A stretch of DNA of 23,989 nt. Origin: Collodictyon triciliatum. Taxonomy: Eukaryota; CRuMs. Of this stretch, positions 8,253 to 19,300 are shown in pieces (positions within the stretch are counted from its first letter, which is position 1; each line of letters begins with the position of its first letter). The stretch is taken from the NCBI GenBank assembly GCA_043381765.1, contig JBHJMP010000158.1, forward strand, positions 1 to 23,989, read 5' to 3'. The notes beneath the pieces were generated by a model, which did not search any database, was not told where the DNA came from, and saw only the letters and a program-made list of their open reading frames with translations. The position numbers and the translations under genes were made by a program.

Positions 8253-9772
8253 GAACGAAGAGACTAGCTCCGCAACACACTCGCCATGATGTTCATACAT
8301 CAAATCTGTCAGGAATCATAAGAGATTTTTGAGCAATAACAAAAGAAAAAGAAAAAGAAAAAGAAAAAGAAAAAGAAAAAGAAAAAGAAAAAGAAAAAGA
8401 AAAAGAAAAAGAAAAAGAAAAAGAAAAAGAAAAAGAAAAAGAAAGAGAAAGAGAAAAAGAAAGAAAAAGAAAAAGAAAAAGAAGCATACGCAATGAAGAT
8501 TGAGAGCAATCATGTGGCTGTTATCAGATTTTGTGCATGGAGAATGCGTGTGAAGCAGTGTCTTATAGTGAAGGAGAGCTAGAATAAGCGAGGAGCGATA
8601 TAATCTAAAAGCAGGGATGTTTTATCCCGAAAGCACATCTAAGCAGGTGTGGTGAACGGCTGGGAGATGGCGAATTGTGTGAGTTATGCATGAAATACAA
8701 AGCAGATATGATATAGAGTCCACTTTGCTGAGTGTAGAGAGAGGATATGCAGGATTAATGGGCAGCAGAGGACGAAGGGAGCGTGACGGAGCAGCCCGCA
8801 AGACCCATGCATCTTGTCTTTAGAAAATCGGGACCGTACTTTTAGAGAGAAGTATTTACCAATCCGCAGCATCAAGGCCTCGCCACAGTAGCTTAAAAAA
8901 ATAGCCAAAAAAGAAAGAAAATAAAGGAGTAAGAAAAGACAAGATTTTGGGACAGGGGCACCAACGACAATTATGTATTATGTATTATGGATAAGAAAGG
9001 GGTGTGGGAATCTCGGGATGCAGAGAACGCGAGCACTGAGAAAGCTTAAGAATAGGGCAAGAGAAGTAAACAAAATGTTTGTTACAAGAGAAACATTGGT
9101 ATGTAAGAAACATGATAAGAAAAGACCTATATTCACTGGCGTAAACAACCATCAAAGGAGGCCGGTCGAAAACACCAGGCAAGAGTAATGCAGCGACTCT
9201 CGCAGTCGTCGCTATTGTGTGGGACTCGGATATGGGAGGGAAAGAGGGAAAGAGGGAGGAGAGGAGGATACTGCCAAGCCATAGTCTACAGAGTCATCGA
9301 AAATCAAGCAATCACACCGACTGTAGGTACAAAGCTGCTAATTATACTTGAAAGAATCTATCTCCCTTAATACCTCGTCTCTGTTACTTTGTACGGTAAA
9401 GAAATGACTTATGCTTTTTGTTTTGTTTTGTTTGTTTGCTTTATCACTTGCTCTGTCGAATTGGATTAATTTCTCACATTCAAGGTCTGTGTGAGCTTCA
9501 ACGCCAAGAAATGCATCATACAATCGACACTTGACAAAGTCACTATGGCGACACCAAGGAATATCGCATAGAAAGAAGGAAAGAAGGGGAAAAAAAAACT
9601 ATAGAGTATAAGGATATGTGATTGAACAGAAAACGGAAAACGAAAAAAAAAAAAGGATAAAGAAGTAAGAAAAAGGAAAAAGGAAAAAGGAAAACAAAAG
9701 AAAACAAAAGAAAACACGACTTTCATAAGCAACACAAGGGGCTTGAACATATCGAATGGTCCTGTACTAGCA
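8253..9772. other. Repeat-rich spacer between convergent genes
   Basis: About 1.5 kb with no supported gene. It contains the (AAAAAG)n array and several purine-rich patches (near 9236-9260, 9580-9600, 9640-9720). Short basic plus-strand frames near 8973-9370 and minus frames near 8684-8908 have no recognisable content. It should hold the 3' UTR of the ankyrin gene, whose stop is at 9773-9775 on the minus strand. Confidence 0.6.
8341..8482. repeat. (AAAAAG)n hexanucleotide array
   Basis: About 23 near-identical AAAAAG/AAAAGA units over 142 bp with a few G substitutions near the right end. The minus-strand Ser-Phe and Leu-Phe frames over it are artefacts of the repeat. Confidence 0.97.
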
Positions 9773-11364
9773 TCAATCAAGGGCGATGTACAGTTCGTGC
9801 AACGGATTACGGTCTATTCGGAGCCAATTGGGAAGTGAGTGTGCAGATACGACGAAACGGTGAAGATGAAACGAGTCCACAAGTGTTCGGCGCTCCACAC
9901 GACGGTTCAGCCCTACAGCTAATTCTACAAAACCACCTGCAATATCTGAGTGCTTATAACTCGCCAGATGCATGCCACGCTCGCGGGGGATTGTAATTAT
10001 GTGTCCTGTGTTTGTGATTGCCTTTAAGGCCACTCCCCGACCAGGAACCTTGCTACCAAATCTGTCGTCATATCCGTCGTTCTCATCAGCATCGTAGTTC
10101 CCGTCCTGATCCTCATCCTCATCATCATACCCACTTTCCAACTGAGCACGCTTCACATCTGCATTCAATTCAGATCGACTCCTAATATATGAAGACAACG
10201 TCCGATGCTGCTCACCCCAAAATGCAATCACACTCAAGTGAAGAGAGTCCCAGGCGCTGGTAGCCACATCCCACCGAAGGGTGTGTGCTCCTTCACCGAG
10301 TCCTGTTCGAGGTTCACCATGATGCATATGTACTTTGGTGCCAAGTGTCTTGCTGTTGTTTGTGCTTGTCTGTTGCCCATCCTGGCGGTCAGCGATTGGG
10401 ACTGAAGTCAACTCAACAGTGTCAGGTAAGTCTCCAGGAGTAATTTTTACATAGCCTGGATACTCTAGATGCCGATGGTGATAGCCTTGACGGTCACATA
10501 TCTTCTCCCATAATTCGATGTCAGATGTCCAATCAAAGCATTTGTCAGTCAACAAAGTATCACGACAGTAGTACTCGAATCGCACAGTCAGATGCACTTT
10601 TCTTGACTGTCCCATTTTCATCAGACGCCAATGAAAAAGTTCTAGGTAATCCGTATCTTGATAAAGTCTTTTTTCTCTCACTTGCTCCTTTTCGAATTTC
10701 TTTTGCCTTTCCCAGCTGAAATGAGGCTCGATATCCCGAAGGCTGCGATTTTCAGAGGCTAAAATGTACATTTGCTCTTCTTGTGTGTTCCTTTCATGCA
10801 GGGAAAATTGTAACTCCTCAGATGAAGTATCGTTTGTGCAAAGTGGAGTTGCCTTTTCTATACCTGTAGATTCGTCTACCGCGGAGGAATTGTCATCCAA
10901 GAGAAGGCATATGTACTCAGCCAATTCCTTTGGTAAGCATGCCATAGCCCAATCAGAGGCAGATGGTCGGGAAATACACTTATCAGGTTGGAGTTGTATC
11001 CTAAGTGTTACATAAACCACAACGAAAAATATAAATAAGTAAGTGACAATTATCATTACCAATTATGTTCATGCATCGAAAAAAATTATTGAAATGGTTG
11101 TAATGGTCATTTGAAGAAGATGACTTGAGAAAACCATAATAAAAAAGAGAAAAATAGTTGGGGCAAGCTTTTTGAAAAAGGCCAATAGATTACTTTTCGT
11201 TCAGAAGGAATTTATCAATAACGAATGTTTTCCCGTTGGCAATTGCCCATATCAATGGCGTGTTCCCATTTTTATCACAGGCGTTGATATCAACATCCAT
11301 CTTTAGGAGGATATCAACAATATCCACATTTCCTGCCAAAGATGCGTAGTGGAGGCATGATGCT

Positions 11365-11442
<78 letters not shown>

Positions 11443-13938
11443 GGGAATAAAGGTGTCATGGCTCACTGAAAACAATCGCAATATGGAAAAGGAATTATAC
11501 CTCCAGAATGATTCGACATATGGGGATTGGCACCGGCACCAATAAGCATGTTTACAATAGCAGGGTCGCCTATAGCACATGCCACAAGTAAGGCTGAGCT
11601 TCCAGTATTATCAGGATGATTGATGGTAGCCTCATCACATATGTCAAGCAGAATCCGTATACATTCTTGGTTCTTGCTACAAACAGCATACATCTATCCA
11701 TTTGTGAAAAGTGACGATGGGTGTGTGTGTCATTTGATGATATAGGATTCATCGCTTCTTTCTTTTTTTTTTTCGCATGATTGTTCATGACGTATAACTC
11801 ATTCTATTAAAATATGTAATACCAGCGCCGTCTGGCCTTCGGAATCAGTCAACCCAGCCTTTGACACAAAAAGTCTTAGCTCATATAAAATAGCAGGGTC
11901 TCCGATGCAGGACGCCCTGTGCATTATGCAGATGAGCATTCAAAGTTTCGAGCATTTAGTTTCTCAAAGATACACATACATGAAAACGAATGGCATTATT
12001 TGATACTTTCTTTTCCCCTCCATTTGGTGCTAAATTTCTCCATAAAATATACCAGTGAACCAAACTCTTTCCTTTGCTGTCGCATGAACAAGGGTCGGAG
12101 CCGTTCTCTAAAAGATATCGCACCGCTGTGGGATAGCCTGCATACACAGAATAGAATAGGGGACTGCATCCGTCATTGTCTTGTTTGTTTACCTAGGCGC
12201 GAAATCCGTGAGTAATAATTCAACATACATGGAAATGTACTAAAAATTATATCCAAAATACAAAAAAATTCAGCCGCGTTCAAAAAAAAGAACGAAAATG
12301 TAAAATTAGGTATATTTTGATCGGAAACAATTATTTACCCTGGAACCAGACTTTATTAATAATTTCATAATATCGAGGGAACCAGAATAAGCAGCTGCAT
12401 GCAAAGGGATTCTTCCAAAGATATCCTTTTGAATAATTTTGTAATCAAATATGCGATTTGTGTGGTTATTAATTTGGTTATGATTATTTATCCCATTCAT
12501 ATGGATTCCAACATCGTAATTAACAATATACTTGGCTGTGGACGTCCGACCCAAAATCAATCAATAGCCTGACGACATCAATATGACCAAAAAAACAAGC
12601 AAGAAAAAGAGGTGTCAAGCCATCAGCATCTGCCAAATACATCGATTGAAAGTTTGCTGGGATTGTCAAGCGGCTTCTCAAATCGTCCACAAGTCCGAAA
12701 GCAGATAAAAGGTGAGTTCTCCAGCGCTCCTTTTCGTATCAGAAATGAATTCAAACGAAAAGGAAATTTTATTAGCATTCAAATCACTGGTGTGCGAGCA
12801 ATATAATCAACTCAATAGATTTTTGAGATACTTAAATTATATTGTAACTCAAACCTCATCTTTATAGTACAGCTTATCGATGAATAGGGAGCAAATGGCG
12901 CTGTCATTATTTCCTAAAGGGAACCAAGCACAAATTTAATGGCTTATGGACAAATGCGGTAAAGATAAGTTATCGAACGGAACAAACTTAAAAAAAGGGG
13001 CCCTGTCTCTGGCAAGTAAAGCTGATAGAAAGGAGGAAACACCTTGTGAAAATCTGCCGTATTTTAAAATTGCATTTTCTTAGCATTATTCTCATATATA
13101 GATGCCATTAAACTATGCCATGATGATAAATGATCGCTTAGTAATTATTTTTTTAAGAAAAAAAAATTAGGCACGCCGTCCACATTACCCACCAATCTCT
13201 TTTCGATGAACAGTCATGATTTTGTGATTATGGCACTCAACTTTGCGACCATTAAGGGATGTATGTAGAAAAGAGGGTGTGAATCGGAATATATCTTGGT
13301 TTGTGACTTTTGCATTTTCATCGTTTTCAGAGTCTGAATTCGATGATGGGGATTCATATCCACTTCTTTTGAAAAACTTGCGTTTTTTTTCCGTCAAAAA
13401 GTCACACTCATCTTCACTACTTGAAACACTCTCGGATTTACTAATTGTACGAAAATCAGGTTTCGATAACTCCTTGCTGGTTGATTGGCTCGATTTAACG
13501 CCTAAAGGAGGAGAAGAATCAAAATAGAAAGGGAAAAAATCCTCCTTTTTTTTTTTTTTGATACATCAAGTTGTGCACAGGATGGAAGTTTTTGCAACAT
13601 TTATACCAAAAGGTGTTAAGGGTGGCGGGGTCTTGGATGATAGTAAATCACGATTCGAGTTAGTTGCCTTGATTGCTTTACTAATAATAAATATATTACT
13701 GGTAATTGTATGTAATATCGGACTTTAAAGAATTTTATGATTCCAGCTAGGTTCAATCGGTTTTTTTTTTTTAATACCTTCCTTCATACCCTGTGGTTTT
13801 AATATGTGCACTTGTCTGATATTCCTTGAGTGGCTGGCGACTTGCCACCGTAATGTCTTTATTAATTGTGGGGCAAAAAAAAGCCAAAAAAGCCAAAAAA
13901 GCCAAAAAAGCCAAAAAAGCCAAAAAAGCCAAAAAGGC

Positions 13939-14036
<98 letters not shown>

Positions 14037-15699
14037 GGCGAAATTAGGCGCAATATAGGAACACCCAAAAATAGAAAAGGACAATCAAAGCGTATTCTTA
14101 AAATCGAGAAAGAGATGAAGATAAAAATTTGAAACTAATTATATGTCCATATATTGGAATTCGAGATTGATGTGGGTGCACATTTAATGACCCGTTAAGA
14201 AAAAAAAACTCACCGTACGGGCATTGATAACGAGTGAGTTGTCTCGCATATCTCTTGTGAAAAGAAGCCTCAAATAAACTTTCTGAAATCTTAACGCTCT
14301 CTTCCATTGGCGTATCTACCCGCTTGCTAGTAATTCGATTTTTGGAGAAAGTTTTGATCGAAATGCTGACCTATGTTGCAGTAAAAAGCGAATAACAGAA
14401 ACAGCATCAATCATCAAGACACAGCACCAAAAAGAGCTACTTTTTTCATGGCTCGATATAAGTGAATGGAAGGAGGTTTGAATTCATATAAGCATGTATT
14501 TTTCAGTAGGTAATGAATCGCAACAGTTATGGCTGCAACTGCATTTGGAGCCAAATTAAGTTAGATTTTACCTCTTCTGTGTCGTCTTCGATGGGTTCGT
14601 TCATGACCGGTGATTTGACTGATACTGAATGCGATAACTGTGACGCTGGTCGACAAAAGTCATCTATTCTTGTTTTCTTTACAGAAAATTAATGTGATTT
14701 ATTTTGTTATCATTTTCTCTTTAATGCAATTTTAATAATTGCTGAATAAGGACATAGGTGATAGAAGAAGAAGAAGAAGAAGAAGAAGAAGAAGAAGAAN
14801 NNNNNNNNNNNNNAGAAGAAGAAGAAGAAGAAGAAGAAGAAGAAGAAGAAGAAGAAGAAGAAATAGGGGTTTCAATCAATACGTAATTTGGATATGATAT
14901 TCAAGGAATTTCACAGGGAAAATACATACTTGCAATAATAAAGATTCGATTTCATGAGCAGATTTATCGAACATTTGTGCAGAATCAGAATTTGATTCAC
15001 CCTTCAAATTGGTTTCAAAAATACTAATTGCGTTTGTTTGCTTTACTTCCATATCATATTCGGTCTCACCGCCTGATTCATAAATTTTTTCATCAGCTTG
15101 GTACGGAGCTGAGCCCTGAAATAATTATAAATTAATATGCTATTTTCTGCATTTTTCGAAGAAAAAAATCTTGATTGAAGTTGCTAGATAATCAAAATAT
15201 CCAGGACAAAGGCATGCATGACATGGTCATTTCAAATATGAACTGAAAGAGTTGCGTATGGTCGGAGTTACGGTTTTGCTATAATATTTCTCACCTGACA
15301 TAATACTACTTCTTGCAGCTCCTCAGCTCTCTTAGACATAGATAAATGGACGATACATGGATGATAAATATATATATATATATATTAAATGGATGATAAA
15401 AGATGCCAAATGGATGATAAAAAGTAAATAGAAAAAGTCTATTGGAACGAATGGTGCTTGTTTTCCTGGCTAACCTCCTCATCCTGCTTCGGTTGATCAG
15501 AAGCTCCTGAAGTGGGGCGAATCGGCTGAATCTCCACACTTCCGACAGACTCTGTGGGCGGATTTGTGTTTGATGCAGAGCTTTTCTGAGACGGCGTTTT
15601 CAGAAGTGCAGACGACCTTCGCTTCACCATTTCATTCGAGGCCACCGACTTTGACTTCATCTCCACAGAGGCGACACGCCTCGAAGCACCGCAGCCCAT
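9773..15699 (-). CDS. N-terminally lipidated ankyrin-repeat protein (1045 aa, 14 exons)
   Basis: Minus-strand exons: 15699-15475, 15330-15295, 15115-14930, 14676-14572, 14322-14214, 13501-13193, 12913-12855, 12729-12532, 12425-12339, 12192-12053, 11916-11823, 11693-11501, 11362-11194 and 11000-9773. They total 3138 nt, with phase kept at all 13 joins; the stop is TGA. The start MGCGASRR is a classic N-myristoylation plus palmitoylation signal, so membrane anchoring is expected. Residues 9-340 are Ser/Glu-rich and look disordered. About eight ankyrin repeats run from 344 to about 700; many are completed only by splicing, e.g. GRIPLHAAAYSGSLDIMKLL and GASCLHYASLAGNVDIVDIL. The C-terminal region of about 340 residues matches no domain I know: a charged coiled-coil-like stretch, a block with YYCRDTLLTDKCFDW, an Asp/Glu-rich insert (about 920-950), and a final segment ending LHELYIALD. 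Probable role: membrane-attached scaffold. Exon 5's acceptor is the least certain border. Confidence 0.88.
11365..11439. repeat. (AATC)n microsatellite in ankyrin intron 12
   Basis: About 18 copies of AATC fill the intron directly behind the acceptor of exon 13. The acceptor TTAG touches the repeat. Confidence 0.97.
13502..14213. repeat. Long ankyrin intron carrying compound repeats
   Basis: This 712-bp intron is the longest in its gene. It holds a 9-bp minisatellite, about seven copies of GCCAAAAAA (13873-13938), directly abutting an (AAT)n tract of about 32 units (13939-14036). The long Gln/Lys, Ile, Asn, Tyr and Leu homopolymer frames over it come from the repeat. Confidence 0.92.
14764..14861. 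repeat. (GAA)n tract with a 14-N assembly gap
   Basis: A trinucleotide tract in ankyrin intron 3, interrupted by N at 14800-14813. The true length is unknown. Confidence 0.97.
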
Positions 15700-16059
15700 A
15701 TGGAACCTTTGCTGAAGAGAGGATAGCCCGTCTGTCTGGTTGTTTGTTTTTCTCTTTTTCTTCTTTTTCTTTTTCTTTTGGTTTCTGGTCTGTGTATCTT
15801 TGAGATGATCCCCAGCGCGCAAAGTCTCACACCTTGTAAGTCACGCTGCGAAAGTCAGGAGAGGGAGAGAAGACAGGACGAAGCTGAAGTGAAGAATCTT
15901 GAGAAGTGAAGATACGAACGGATAATGATACTCTGTTCTTTGTTTTTAAAGAATAGAGGAGAGGGTATAATAGTTTGGCTCGAGTAGGAACAGCTTTGCG
16001 GGCACTTTCACAGACTTCAAGAGCTATCTGCGTTCCTCTATAAACCTCGGGCGCAACAA

Positions 16060-16103
<44 letters not shown>

Positions 16104-16393
16104 GCTTTGGGGCTTGTATTGCTTTGGTAGAGTAGTCTATGTGGGTCACTTTTGCCTCTCTATTTCGCCAATCGCTTTCCTTTACAAACTTTCTTTCCTT
16201 CTAGAAACACACAGAGACTCTGGCCAATAAAACTCAGAATCTTTCGCAAACACTCACGCAGCCGTCTCTTATCTCAGACGCGGTGATGCCTCTAGTTCTG
16301 CCCTCTCTTCAAAGAGATTGAAAGGAAACGAGAGAAAGAAAAGAAAGGAAAGAAAATACACAGCGAAAAAGATCCTTTGGATACGTTGCGGTT
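15700..16393. other. Spacer between the Sfi1-like 3' end and the ankyrin-gene start
   Basis: About 690 bp with no supported gene. It should hold the Sfi1-like 3' UTR and the ankyrin-gene promoter (both genes are on the minus strand). It contains a 41-nt A run (16061-16101) and several purine or pyrimidine patches. The minus frame that extends upstream of MGCGAS to 15822 is basic low-complexity sequence and is not taken as the start, because the lipidation motif begins at the ATG at 15699. Confidence 0.6.
16061..16101. repeat. Poly(A) run
   Basis: 41 consecutive A. It lies between same-strand genes and, on the minus strand, reads as a T run upstream of the ankyrin gene. Confidence 0.95.
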
Positions 16394-19300
16394 TCATCTT
16401 TTAGGAGGCCGACTTCGCATCAGGTACTGCTTCCACATGTTAAAGGCGCGGCGTATTCTTTTCAGTTCGGCCAGGCGAATGATTTTGCGGTGGAATTGTC
16501 TATGCCCTTTCACAGCACTCACATACTTCCTCCATCTCTGAAACAAAAGGAGTGTCACCTGGTACTGCACCAAAATGCACTGACGGACGAGCTGTCTGGG
16601 CTGTGTGTACTCTGGTTTGGGTTTCCGTCTAGTAGGCGATGAGAAATATGAGCCAAGGGTGATTATCTGGCCGTGTGGACAGCGCATCTATCTGCCTGAA
16701 ACAAATATCATATTCTCCGCCATGTTAGATCAGCAAGTATATAGAAAACTTGCTTTGGTGATACGCAAACGGATCTGTCCTTCGAAGATGCGGTCCATGT
16801 TGTTTGGGCTCTTTGGATGGAAAGTGGAATCTGTTGTTTCACCAGGATTCAAGGAGTGTATTAGCGTATGAGATTCTATGTGTTGGATGGCATCGTACTT
16901 AAGTAGCTCATTAATGGTATAAATGAATATCCGCAATCAAAACGAGCTCGATAAGTAGCAGTACAGTAAAACAATATACCTGGGCACTTGCATTCCAAAA
17001 CCTGAAGTGGGAGAGCCTTTCAGAGTAGAAAAGGTCAGACTTCAGTTGATTATGCTGTTTCTTTTTCCGTTGCAAGGTATAATACCTCCAATTGTGAAAC
17101 ATATGGAACATCTTTTTTTGCTGCCTATGTGAATAAGCATGCATCCATCTGACCCAAAACCGATCCAGAATGCGACAGCGAACATTAGAATAATTGCGTT
17201 CGAGTTCAGCTTTTCGAATGGTAAAATGCACCCACTCGGAAAACAGTCTACGAAGGGCTTTCTCTCTCCAGAAGGTGAGAGCAATCTTTCTTCTGCAAAG
17301 ATTTTAAAGACACAAATTAAAAAAAATCATTTCTTTTATTCGTATTAACATACACTATGAAATCAGGAGTGATGGATTTAATTGGATGAAATTGTTACTT
17401 ATTAACAATATAATACATCCAGTTGTTAAATACACATTTCGTCAAAGTATTGATGTGATGCCTTTCAGGAGTCGATCATAATAGAGGGGGGAAAAAGTTG
17501 GCGAGTTATCGTTTTAGGCCACTAAATAGAGTATGTATGTCTCAAGAAAATAAAAGGTTTATTTTGTGATTGATGCTGTAAAATATGAATCATTGAACTT
17601 CAGTTATTGTTGTTGTTATTATTCTAAAAAAAAAAAAAACCTTTGTGGTTTCCAGTGTCGCCTAACAACATGGCGCCAAAGTCCAAAATGAATTCTATAC
17701 AACAATAACCATTGAAATAGGAGATAAGAAAAAAATATTTTTAAAAAAAGAAAAACACTTACAACATCCTTTGTTTGCGCAAATGTTTTTTATGCGCAAT
17801 AATTATTTTCCATGCAGAGAGAGCCTGATACAGTGGATTGAGCATCCTCCATTTATTCATAAATCGATGTATTTTCATCTTTTGGTCTTGGGTTGTAATT
17901 CTCCATACCCTAAAGTAGTCATACATACGCCTCCTCCTTGACGCATATAAAACTGTGTATATATTGGCTCTTATTTATGTTTCTTGATAATTAATTTACA
18001 TAATTTTATTTTGTTTCAAATCGCATGTCCTCTGTTTGTACATATAAACTGAACATAAGCACATATATTTTTGTATGAGATCCGATGAAGACTGACGTTT
18101 TTTAACCCTAAGGCGTAGTCTCACTGCGTGCATCCAATGATGCCAATATTGTCTCATGTAGTTTGATTGACATATGTACGTAAAAGTCCTCCAGTGCATG
18201 ATTTTTCTCCAATGCAAAAAAGCTCTGTATAGGATGCGCATATTTTCTTCATATGAATCCTCAGGACCATCCCATATTAGCTGAACAAATGGCTGGATTT
18301 TCTTCAAAGCAGTTCTCTCTGTTCAGAAATAGATAAATCGGTAAAAATATGAATTTTTTTTCATAAAATGACTCAAATTTAAAATAATTCCAATAGAATG
18401 TGCCATTAAAAAAGTTAATATTTTTTTCCGAGAATGGTCAATTTTTTTCTACAAAGAAATAGGAAAATCTGCACAATAAAGCCAGTGAAAGATATAAGAG
18501 ATACAGAGGTGAAAAATTGATATTTTCTCAGTATTCTTTTATTGAAACTAACGCTCAGAAATACGCTTCCATTTAAGAAAGACATCACGCGTAATCTTGG
18601 TGGCATTGTAATGCATGATCTTCAGTTGAATAAGTTTGAAGTACACCCTTTTTTGAGCATGGGCAGTCAAAGCCTGCGATATGTAGATTGGTAAATATTA
18701 GAAGATAAATTCATATTTGATAGTCTATCACGCTTAATGCATCTAAATATGGGGGGAATTAACATATTAAAGCGACTCTATCCTTTATGATTTGCATATC
18801 ATGCATACACCATTTAGTTTTAAACAAGAATAATACTTTATTATTTGAATATATACACTTACATCCAAACAATTCCGACACAATCGGGCAAAGTAATACA
18901 GTTGAGCTTCCATCAAATTTTTCCTCTTAATTCGTCGGTGGATGGTATACGCCACCAACTTTGATAGGTGCTTTTTTTTCATCAGTAATTTTCTAGCACT
19001 TTCCCCACGTTGCTTGCTCCTCCATCCTCCAATTATCAAACCATCAACTAGTTTTTTAAAAAAGTACTGCTGCATATTCTTCTTATCGTGTAAAACGGCT
19101 AATTTTACGCTGTAATTATGATCATTATTGAATGAGGGGTTGGGTAATTTAACTAGAAGGGTAACTATAAACGTTTAATAAAAATGATCGAATCGAAAAA
19201 CCTAATGTGCATCTGAATAATAAAAAAAAATTAATAAAATAATAAACCTAAAGTCAATGTAGCGTTTACGCCGCAGCCATATTCCAAAGAAAATGGACAA

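Noticed and set aside
8293-8513. Three overlapping minus-strand frames of Ser/Phe, Phe and Leu/Phe
   Set aside because: They are frame readings of the (AAAAAG)n array, with no protein features outside the repeat.
11365-11439. Regular direct repeats considered as a CRISPR-like or telomeric array
   Set aside because: A plain 4-bp microsatellite without spacers, in a eukaryotic intron.
13725-14084. Long frames of poly-Leu, poly-Tyr, poly-Asn and poly-Ile with Lys-rich heads
   Set aside because: Translation of the compound minisatellite in an ankyrin intron. The flanking exons splice over it in phase.
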